Of a DNA stretch of 64,000 nt, positions 55,418 to 64,000 are shown one piece after another. A program made the translations under genes and the position numbers. Source of the DNA: Endothia cerciana (Eukaryota > Ascomycota > Sordariomycetes > Diaporthales > Cryphonectriaceae); contig JALRMH010000006.1 of the NCBI GenBank assembly GCA_026119935.1, positions 992,001-1,056,000 of the forward strand, written 5' to 3'. How positions within the stretch are numbered: position 1 is the stretch's first letter; each line of letters begins with the position of its first letter. The notes under the pieces are model-generated. The model saw only the letters and a list, made by a program, of their open reading frames with translations. It was not told the origin of the DNA and searched no databases.

Positions 55418-55874
55418 ATGAAGACACAAGCTTCCTTGGCGACAGCCGCAGCGCTGTTCACATCGTTCGCTTCGGCCGTCGACTACCTGAGCGTCTCCGG
55501 TTCGAACTTCATCAACAACTCCACAGGCTCCCGATTTGATATCATTGGAGTCACGTACGGCCAAACCCCACCACCAGCTCCAGACAGACCAAGGCAGGCT
55601 TTCATGAGACTGACGGACTGGATAGATACCAGCCTGGTGGCTCATCAGGTTTCGACGGCACGTCTGACCCTCTCAGCGATGCCTCCGCCTGCCTTCGAGA
55701 TGCTATCCTCCTGCAGCAGCTCGGTGCCAACACAATCCGTGTTTACAACCTTGCGCCCGATCTGGATCACGACGAATGTGTCTCTATCTTCAACGCGGTA
55801 TGTGCGGCTTGATATGGCGCTTCCGACTTGGCGCAGCAAGCGAAACCCCGACCCGGGTGGGGGCAGATTTTGTT

Positions 55875-55910
<36 letters not shown>

Positions 55911-57016
55911 CTGACAGTATCCTCTCTTGACAGGCGGGCATCTACATGATCATCGACGTCAACTCGGGACTGACCGGTCAATACATCGACCGCTCCGACC
56001 CCTCCAGCACCTACACGCTGGCCTACATGAAGCACGTCTTCTCCATGGTTGAGGCCTTCTGGAACTACCCCAACCTGCTTGGCTTCTTCGCCGGCAACGA
56101 GATCCTGAACCAGGATAGCTCCACTGACGCCCCTGCGTACATCCGTGCCGTGGTCCGCGACATGAAGGAGTACATCGACCTACACGCTCCCCGGACGATC
56201 GGTGTCGGCTACTCTGCTGCCGACGTCGCTACCATGCTGCAGGACACCTGGTCTTACCTCGGCTGCACCCTTGAGAACTCGACCTACAGCAAGATGGACT
56301 TCTTCGGCCTGAACGACTACGAGTGGTGCGGTGACAGCTCCTACACCGCGTCCGGCTACGACACTCTCGTCACCGACTTCTCCGGCACCGACATCCCCGT
56401 CTTCTTCAGCGAGTACGGCTGCAACCTGGTCACGCCCCGTACCTTCACCAACGTTCCCGTCCTGTTCGGCTCCCAGATGACCGAGCTTTCTGGCGGCCTG
56501 GTGTACGAGTACTCCCAGGAGAGTGACAACTACGGTCTCGTTGCCATCAACTCCTCCACCGAGGTCACCCTGCTGCAGGACTACAACTACCTCAAGCAGC
56601 AGTTCGCCAGCATCGACACGAGCCTGATCACCGCCGCCAACAAGACAGCTGAGGACGCCGCCGTTACCACCTGCGCCTCCTCCCTGATCACCGAGTCCAC
56701 CTTCCTCGCCGACTGGGACCTGCCCTCTCGCCCCTCCGGCGGTGACGCCCTCGTCACCAGCGGTGTGGCCAGCGCCTCCACGGGTGCCATTACCAGCGTG
56801 ACTGCTACCACCATGCCCGCCACAGTCTACAACTACACCGGCGCCACCGTGACCGGCCTCGCCCTCAATGCTGATGACGCCGGCACCGCTTCTTCATCTA
56901 GCAGCAGCGGCACCAGCTCCAAGAGCGCCGCCCCGGCTGTCACTGTCGACTACCGGGCGATGGCTGTCATCGGCTCCATCATGGCTGCCTTCATCGGTGG
57001 TGTCGCGGCCCTGTAA
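55418..57016 (+). CDS. GPI-anchored beta-1,3-glucanosyltransferase (GH72, Gel/Gas type)
   Basis: Three exons (55418-55554, 55626-55797, 55934-57016; introns 71 and 136 nt) give 463 residues. Gel/Gas enzymes cut and re-join cell-wall beta-1,3-glucan, lengthening chains outside the plasma membrane. A signal peptide (MKTQASLATAAALFTSFASA) leads into the GH72 domain with its YQPGG start. The acid/base Glu159 lies in GFFAGNE and the nucleophile Glu263 in VFFSEYGCN; the LNDYEWCG segment is also typical. No C-terminal CBM43 (X8) module is present, so it belongs to the shorter Gel class. A Ser/Thr/Ala-rich linker and a hydrophobic tail (AVIGSIMAAFIGGVAAL) after a small-residue site mark GPI attachment. 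Exon 1 ends inside the conserved region and the intron restores it. Intron 2 contains twelve ATG units. Confidence 0.93.
55875..55910 (+). repeat. (ATG)12 microsatellite in GH72 intron 2
   Basis: Twelve ATG units lie just before the CTGACAG sequence and the true CTTGACAG acceptor of intron 2. Confidence 0.9.
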
Positions 57017-57768
57017 GGCGTGAGGACGGGAGTTGCACAAGGATTGAGTCCTGGGCATTTGTTTGATGCATGATCATAATGGTTTCATGGATCGAGGCGT
57101 TTAGGACTGAGCGGCCTCAGTTGGGTTAATACCTTTCGACATGCAAATGTCTGCGCGTGCATTGTACGGAACGGAGTATTATTCTGAACACACCTTTTGG
57201 GACATATTTTGAGATACATAAAACGGGCCGCGTCCGTTAATGACCAGACCTGTTTATTTTTTTTTTGAAAACCTGAAATGTAGTGCCGACCTTCTACGTA
57301 AATCCACAGTGATATCGCGGCCTCGAAGGCCCTCCGGCCCCTCGCGGAGGTGGCCCTGAATGGCTAGTAGTGAGTTCATGCAAGTCGGCTCGATAACACA
57401 AGTTGACGGGATCCTGATCGACGAGAGTCCAGGAAGGGCGTGTCCTGTAGGTTGGCGCCTGGCCGTTCCAATGGTCGACGAAGCAAGAGTGAAGCACCAC
57501 AGTAGAGGCTCCTGGCCGAGTGGGGAGGGCACGGGAGGTCAGCAAAAGTTGCTCCCTGAGACCCTAACCCTTGTCATGTCACTTTGCTTGTGGGGGAGTA
57601 AAGGACCCTGGTACCTTACACTGCACGCTGCTACGACGCGTCTGGGGATTCTATCGGTCATTCACGCGTCTTAAGTTGTTGCAACATCTAGCAATATCAG
57701 GATATTCGACGTCCCCTCCACTGGACGAACCAGCCAGTCCCCCGCGCCGTTGTATCACCTGGATAATC
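57017..57768. other. Intergenic spacer
   Basis: About 750 bp between the GH72 stop and the cysteine-rich gene. A T-run (57255-57265) is present. Short open frames on both strands around 57254-57674 are not supported. Confidence 0.45.
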
Positions 57769-58817
57769 ATGTCAAATCTTGCCGGCTCAAAGCGGCCAGC
57801 CGGGACGCCTTTTGCCTCACCTTCGAAAGCTGCTGCATCAGCGAAACGATCACGGACACAATATGACTACTACGACGACGAGGACGAGGCCGGAGCTCTC
57901 CAGGAAGAACAGTGGAGTGATATCGATATGGGTTCGTCCTCGGAAATGAGTCTGGATTATGACGAGGACATATATATCGGGACGTCCGTGACGGGACTAG
58001 ACGGCCAATTCCCGTCCCTGGGTAGTGACGATGACGATCTCTGGGACCGGACTATTCGTGAGCCAGAGCACCAGAGGGACCGCGGAGTCTCCGGGGTAGG
58101 TTTTCAATATCTCAAAAAACGGTTTGGTGCTCATTTGCTGACCTCCAGCAGGTAGAGAGGGACGCCGAGCCTGCGTCACTCCCAGGCACTCGCTGCAGAT
58201 GTGGTGCCCCCAACGCCAGGAAGAAAGCCGCCTCTCTCGATTTCACCTGCAGCAAATGGGGCCAAAGGTGCCAGCCTGCAGTCTGCGGATGTCATGGCGG
58301 CCCGGGATGTCAGAATCCTTTCACCAAGCTCGATACGGCAGCCATCTTTGGCCCGGAGCCGGTCGTCCTGCACGAGTGCTTCATCACCTGGCTGCTCAAG
58401 CAGAAAGGGATGCGCACAGAGCAGATCACCGCCAGCCGATACTTATTCGGCCTTGCGCTCAAGGACGCGAGCTTCATAGATGAATATGATGAGCGCGATG
58501 CGATTCCCTACCTGGAGTGGAGAGCGAAATGGGATGCCCTCCCTGAGCTCGAGCAGGATGCACCTCGGGGTATTGAGCTGCAGCAGGAGCTAAACCGGCT
58601 GGCGTTCACCAAGCACGGCCCAGGTACCAGCCTGTTCTACTCATTCTGCAGGCGTGATCATTGGATGAGCGAGGACAACGACTGGCACTGTCGTGTATGC
58701 GGCGAGTGCAGAGACTGGCGAGAATGGCACTGTGGAGACTGCAATAATTGTTCTTATGGAATGTCTTCACCGTGTCAGGACTGCGGAGGGGGAATCTCTG
58801 ATGGAGATCTGTTCTGA
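57769..58817 (+). CDS. Protein with CXC-like and zinc-ribbon-like modules, unknown
   Basis: Two exons (57769-58095, 58152-58817) with a 56-nt intron (GTAGGT donor, CAGCAG acceptor) give 330 residues. The first ~110 residues are basic then acidic and disordered, with a DYYDDEDE tract. Residues 124-162 hold a run of seven cysteines (Cys124, 126, 142, 149, 154, 156, 162) in CRC, then CSKWGQRCQ, then CGCHGGPGCQNPF, which resembles half of a TSO1/tesmin CXC zinc-binding unit. A linker region with helices (about 166-270) follows, and the C-terminus has CxxC-type pairs (Cys289/292/295, 303/306/309, 317/320) that look like a zinc ribbon or treble clef. The combination suggests a DNA- or chromatin-binding nuclear protein, possibly transposon-derived. 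I recognise the domain style, not the gene. Confidence 0.7.
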
Positions 58818-60098
58818 GGCGGCTGGATACCCTAAGGGATCACTGAGTCTGTTGGATATAGGATGGCTGTGATATCCAAATGAATGTACTAAACCGTATG
58901 CGGTTGCACTTATTGCCAAACTGCATGAGGGCAGTCAGCGGGGAACGAGCTCGACGGAGGGTTGAAGACATCTGAAATAGTACGGACTGTATGTTCAGTC
59001 GTCCCGAATGGGCTAACACAGGTCACATGGTGTGCTTCAATACAAAAGATTGATGTCGTGATCTAGGCCATTGCCCTATATCATCGCTCGAAGCTTCCTA
59101 GGTTGTGTGGGGTTAATGGGCTCTGCTCATAGCCTCAAGCCAAATGCCTGTTGCTGAGGCTCCACAGGCAACTTGTCCTGTCCCAAGGCCACGCCCAAAG
59201 TCCCCGAAGCTGTAACTGGGGTAGCGGATTCCTCTCCACAGCCGGACTTAAAGCCCAGTCTGCAGTGAGAAAAAGTGGCGAACCACTCGCGAGGAGTGAT
59301 GCGCCGCGAGATTGAGTCAGTGTGTGATTTGGCTGCTTTCTGTCCCGAATAGGGTGGTGAGGGTGCAAGACAAGGGAGGCACCTGTACAACCACTTGGTC
59401 TCCGTGTGCTGGCGGCGTCCATCGCTGTTCTGGTGCAGGATGCCGATTGCCTCTTCGCCGTGGCTCATGGAGGTCGGTCGCCAAGACAGATGTCATCTGT
59501 GAAGAATCAATAGTACCAAGTCCAGAGTATTTGCCATCTTGTGTGTAAAAATCGTGGGCTTCGTAAAGAAGTCGATAGATGTTAGAATCGAGGTCTGTCT
59601 GCATTGAGGCGTGATGACGCCAGTAGTGATTAATAACCACCCTCCAAAAGGTGTTAACCCCGATCTACCACTTGTTCACCTTGCAAGAACAAGGTTAAAA
59701 ACCCCTAGGTAGCCGTGAACATCAGCTCCGACATATATCGTCGGACTGACAGCCATAATTGCTATCGTACAGTAATCTGCCAGAGTTAAGCTCGAGTTCG
59801 CAGAGGATATTTGCTGAAATTGGGGGAGGAACAATGCAGGGGGGCCAAACAAAAACATAACTTGGCGGAAGAGATGAGCTGTTGCCGGGTATCCCGAAGC
59901 AGGCGACCGCCGCCGCCGAGATCTTGAACGCCGAAATTGAATCGCCCATGTTGTTAAATTGTTCCATCTTGGTGCCGTCCAATAAAGTAATATAGGTGCC
60001 AAAGTTATCCTCACAACGCCCTCAACCGCCCCAAAAAAACAACTTTGGTGACCGTGGAAACAAGTAGCAGGCGCGAAACGCAGATGTTGGAAATCATG
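58818..60098. other. Convergent spacer
   Basis: About 1.3 kb between the cysteine-rich gene and the Trf4-like gene, both ending here. Short open frames on both strands (59127-59640, 59676-60014) are not supported by motifs or codon bias. No repeat stands out. Confidence 0.45.
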
Positions 60099-62627
60099 CT
60101 ACTCGTCGTTGAAACCGAAGATTTTCAGATGCAGTTTGCGAAGGTGTTGCCTCTGCTCTCGGAATGTGGAGTAGTTGCCTCCCAGGATGATACTCAGAAT
60201 GCTGTCGTAGTACTCGCCTGCCGCAATGCGTAGCAGTCGCTCTTGCAGAAGCCGGTGAGCCTCGCGGAAACAGAGTACTATCTGCGGGTAATTCGCTGAC
60301 CCGCCTGCAATGTCGTTCGCAGGGTTGTTCGGATCGATGATGGAAAGACGCTTGGGGTTCCTGTACGTGAGTTCTTGGACTCGATTCTACGTGGAAGGAA
60401 TGATTTGTTAGCCTTTGCGGTGGACGCTGGGATCTGAAAGACGGACCTTGTTGACGTAACCTGGTGGGTTCAGCCGCAGCGCCGTGGTTTCGTAGTTGAA
60501 TCTGTTGCCATACAGATCAAAGAAATGCATGAGTAGGGAGCCCAAGTCGTGCTGCGGAGTCATATCGCCGCTCTGTACCGGAGGCATCATTTGAAGCATG
60601 CTGACGACCATGCAAATGACTGAAAAGCCACCGATGCCGCCATTCACTGGCTCATTCAGACCACGCATTAGGAGGTACTGTTTGATGACCGTGACAAGTA
60701 TCGGCATGACCGGCCACTGCTCCTTCCAAGCCTTGAAGGTGTCGATGGCGATGAGGCCACCATTGTTCTCGAAAGAGATGTCAATCTTGAGACCGGTCGT
60801 AATGTCAACGTACTTGATTAGCGGGACCCTCGCTTTCAAGACTGGCTCAATATGTTTGTTGACTGCCAAGGAACTCTTCCGGAAGATCTTGACCAAGGCT
60901 CTCAGTTCGAACTCGGATGGTACCTTCGGGGGCCCTCCGTGAACGAAAACACGCGAGCAGAAAGCGAGATCCATGTCTCCAGTGGGAAGGTAGAGACCAG
61001 ACATGAAGGACCCGAAAGGATACATCTGCCAGCCTTTCCAGTCGCTGTACGCGCTCAGAAACTGGTTCAGTTCATCCACAAGTCTACTGCGCAGACGCTC
61101 CTCAAAATTGCATGGTTTAACATGCCCATAAAAGTCCCTGACCTCCATGTGAAATCTAGAGACACGTCAGCGCTGTCAAGGTAGGTCCCATCGACGTAGA
61201 GGTCTTGCTTACCTGACTTTGACATGAACCTTAGAGGCCGGAGGCCGGACCCAGGGACAGGTATGCTCACCCGACTTCGGTCGCCATTCCTTGACCACAT
61301 AACCGGCAGAAGGTTGTCTCGGTGCGGGCTTCAGCCTCGCGTGATCCGGCAATTTGAGAACGTCGTCATGAGTGCGCTTGCGCGAGGCCAAGCCTGACGA
61401 GCTTTGTAGATCCCCGACACTGGCCGCCCGTTGCTTGCCATCACCCAGAGGCTGGTTCGCCCTCGGTGCCGCTTGGCTTGGTCGGGACGCGGCAGCAAAC
61501 TCGGGCCGGGGCAAGGAAGGGTTGGTGCTGTCCTTTGAAGGGGGCCGATGACTTGTGGGCGCATCGGTTGCCCCTTGAGCGCCGGCACTACCGCGGTTAT
61601 AGGTTAAGGGATCAATGAACACCTCCTCACTGTCATCCTTGTCCTCCTCGCCGCCATCTGATTCGCATCGGATGAAGTCTTCATCTTCGCCAGGGGCAGG
61701 AAGCGAGGTCCGGGCATTCGCAGTCGTCTCGACGCGAGCCTTGCGGATCAGCTGCACCATATCCTTTCGTTTCTTGTCCGACTCATCAGTGGGAGGCAAT
61801 GCAGTGTACGGATCAGGGTTGCTCCACTTTGGAACATCGTCGCCATCACCCAACTGACCCACGGTGCGGGCACGTTTGGCAGTGAGGCCACCAGACTCAT
61901 GTTCGGAGTCCGAGATGTCCATATCAGTCTCGTCACTGTCCGATAGCTGGTCGATGGCCCTGTAGGTGACTCCGTTCTCCGCATCAGCAAAATCCTCAGA
62001 AGGCTGGGCGTTGTTGTTGCCTTGCAGAATAGCGCGCTCAGCGGGCCTGAAGGGCTTCCAGATACGCCGTGGCTCGTGGTAACCACCGCCGCCACCACGG
62101 CCTCTGAAGTTTCTGGCTCCAGGGCGACGATCCTGGTATGAACCTCGGGCAGGACCGCGAGGGGCGCCACGAGAAGCATCTAGCTCTGACGGGCGATAGG
62201 AATCACCAACGCCTGAGGGTTTGTCACTGCGAAAAGTGAAATCGCCCTGTGGTGGGCGGAATGAATCACCACCGCGAGAGTCTCGATCCCCAAAGGAGGG
62301 TTGGGGCCTTGGTGGGAGTGCATGGTAATCGTCGTTACGGCGTGAGGGCTGGTAGCGGTCGTCGCGATCCTGACGGCTGAAGCGATCGTCACGGTCACGG
62401 TCACGGTCACGGTCACGATAGCGATCGCGATCGCGATCGCCGTACCTATCACGAGAATAGGTATCGTAGTGATTCGAGGGCGGGCGCGGGGGAAGGGACG
62501 AGGATGGAGAGGGAGGTGGTCGGTAGCCGTTGGAGCCTGGGGGCAGCGGTGGCGGTGGCGGTAGGCCATAACGCGACGCGCTTGGCCTTCTGCTATCAAT
62601 GCCTGGGGGAGGAAGGTAGTGCGACAT
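60099..62627 (-). CDS. Non-canonical poly(A) polymerase, Trf4/Cid14-like (TRAMP type)
   Basis: Three exons (62627-61213, 61155-60447, 60386-60099; introns 57 and 60 nt) give 803 residues. Trf4/Cid14 enzymes add short A-tails to aberrant or structured RNAs in the nucleus so that the exosome degrades them. The nucleotidyltransferase core begins around residue 475 and shows GSFMSGLYLPTGDMDLAF, with the paired carboxylates Asp532 and Asp534 after the GS, and the third carboxylate Asp597 in KIDISF. The PAP-associated part follows (GGIGGFSV, LMHFFDLYG, then PNNPANDIAGG). The first ~470 residues are disordered, with Pro-rich, an Arg-Asp repeat (about 57-85), RGG-like and acidic tracts; yeast Trf4 has a much shorter leader. 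The C-terminus ends in a helical segment. Firm for family and active site; the exact paralogue is inferred. Confidence 0.92.
62391..62450 (+). repeat. Coding hexamer repeats (CGGTCA and GCGATC units)
   Basis: On the minus strand these units encode the Arg-Asp repeat near the start of the Trf4/Cid14-like protein. Two sub-arrays with different hexamers are visible. Confidence 0.85.
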
Positions 62628-64000
62628 GTTCGTGGAGAGTCGAAGCCTGTCTGGCTGTGCAGCAGTCGAAGTGCGGCTTGAAGACGACGCTCACAAAGGC
62701 AGGGTCGCAATGGGTGTTGGACACTGAATTGACAGCCTGCCAGGGCGGGATGGGACTTTGCGTTTTGAGCTTGCACTTTTGGTCAATGAAATCGCGCTGA
62801 CTAACGGTGGATCGGGACCGTGTCCTTCCTGGCCCTTGGTCCTATGGCATTACATAATCTCACAAACGCCTGTGGCTTGCACCACCGCACTCAGTGGATT
62901 GCAGGGGACAACTCCCACTGGTCGTCCGTCCTACACGCCACGCACCACACCAGTTGGCCGGCTCATCAGAGAGATGCAACCATCGAGCTTCGAGTGCGCC
63001 AGCGTAGCGGAGAATGACGGTGTGTCTTGTCTTGCAGGGACACTTGTAGGACTGATCCACCCACCGGCCATCCCTTCGACCTCTCGGCTGCCTGGAGCCA
63101 CTGGCACATTTGTTGGTCGTGTATGGAGCGATCTATCCTCACCACTTCAAGGTATCAAGTCTGGAAAACTCCAATCATACGTCCCCGACTGGCGCCGGGT
63201 CGGAGCTGAGTGAATTGTGGTGTCGCACGTTGCCGACCAGCCGATGGCTGCATTGTATCACTATAGCATATCAGAAGCCGGGACCAAGGTTGAGGCTCTG
63301 CATGCGAGTGGCCCTCGTGCATGCAGAGCCGCATCGTACTCCAAACGGTCCGGTCCTAGGCCTTCAGCCCCGTCTGGAGAGTGAGCCGGATCGTCTCCTT
63401 TGCTTCACGCCAGCGCGAAAATGACCTATGATGTTGGTCAGTTTGGACCATCCCCTGTCAAGCGTCGGTTCAGAATGCTGTGCCCATCCTTGGCCGGGCA
63501 ACCACAGATTCCGCGCAGACTCAAGTTCGGCTCTCACAACAGCCTTCCTGATTTGAATGGCAAGAGGTGAGGTTTCGGCAAGCCCATCGAAGAGCGAGAG
63601 TGCTGCGAGGGATGCCAAGCAACGGCTGTCTTGAGCTGTGGCAAGGGCAATTCTGCTGCGCCAGAGACCCGAGCGGATCATGCACCTGTCAGCCGACGCT
63701 CATCGAGGGATGCGCTGTACAGAAAGAGGCAAAAGTGGAAGAAGGAGAAAACAGGCATTGAATCCTAGACTCTTCCTACCTTTTCATCTCGTACTCGTTG
63801 GCCTCAGTTGGGAAAACAACCAAGAAGAACATTGTCGGTTGTCAAGAGAATCCCTACCAATTTCCACCTCGTGGGATCAAACTAAGGATTCATATGCTTG
63901 AAACCTTCCGACAGCCGGATTTAAGTAGCTTACTATGTACCAAGGGTGCTCATATTCGCATTTTGTTAATTTCCCACAGGCACAGGGCTACGCGATTTGC
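62628..64000. other. Upstream flank to window end
   Basis: The promoter of the Trf4-like gene lies in the first few hundred bases. A minus-strand open frame at 63364-63681 (starts MIRSGLWRSRIALATA) has a CT-rich leader-like upstream stretch but no family signature; I do not call it. Nothing else is recognised. Confidence 0.4.

Noticed and set aside
63364..63681. 105-residue minus-strand frame near the window end
   Set aside because: The upstream is leader-like, but the product has no recognisable feature and no junctions; too weak to call.

Overview
The window is nuclear DNA of a filamentous ascomycete (Pezizomycotina), most likely a Sordariomycete. The evidence is short introns (mostly 56-130 nt) with GTRNGY donors, CTRAC-like branch points and YAG acceptors. 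Coding exons are GC-rich with strongly GC-ending third positions, and the families are typical of filamentous fungi: a PDR-type ABC transporter, a NACHT protein, a fungal rhodopsin-like membrane protein, a GH72 glucanosyltransferase and a CYP52-like P450. I see no bacterial-style operons, CRISPR, rRNA or tRNA. Intergenic DNA does not look heavily RIP-mutated.

I support 18 protein genes. Region 1-13 kb: an Ohr/OsmC peroxide-defence protein (504-1064 +), a coiled-coil low-complexity protein (1479-2860 -), a 67-residue small conserved protein (5583-5848 +), a Vip1-like RRM protein (6672-7782 +), the regulatory beta subunit of casein kinase 2 (8899-9987 -), a JmjC/cupin oxygenase-like protein (10659-11840 +) and a small multi-pass membrane protein (12644-13087 +). 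Region 16-29 kb: three co-oriented accessory-type genes, namely a full-length PDR ABC transporter (16367-21064), a NACHT/STAND NTPase with an N-terminus I cannot assign (22254-25873), and a secreted Asn-glycosylation-rich protein (27697-29356). Region 32-44 kb: ATP-dependent PEP carboxykinase with five introns (32532-35123 +), a methyltransferase-like membrane protein with a poly-Glu/poly-Ser insertion (35777-36985 -) head-to-head with a CYP52-like P450 (37666-39660 +), and a 1228-residue single-exon disordered protein (40535-44221 -). Region 50-64 kb: a rhodopsin-like seven-helix membrane protein (50671-52129 -), a GPI-anchored GH72 enzyme (55418-57016 +), a protein pairing a CXC-like cysteine module with a C-terminal zinc-ribbon-like module (57769-58817 +), and a Trf4/Cid14-type non-canonical poly(A) polymerase (60099-62627 -).

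The genes do not form one pathway. Most are housekeeping: RNA surveillance (Trf4/Cid14), signalling (CK2 beta), gluconeogenesis (PEPCK), cell wall (GH72) and peroxide defence (Ohr). The ABC-NACHT-secreted trio is the most accessory-looking block and could belong to xenobiotic defence or self/non-self interaction, but the sequence alone does not show that they work together.

Spacers are long and rich in simple repeats: (CT)n/(CA)n, (CAGT)n, CAG/CCAG arrays, GAT repeats, many 11-15 nt poly-C/poly-G runs, and recurring GTAC-centred palindromes at about 30.2-31.8, 37.4 and 45.8-46.2 kb. The 44.2-50.7 kb interval is the largest stretch without a convincing gene. Exon boundaries were placed by hand from splice consensus and frame continuity; every spliced model listed closes in frame.
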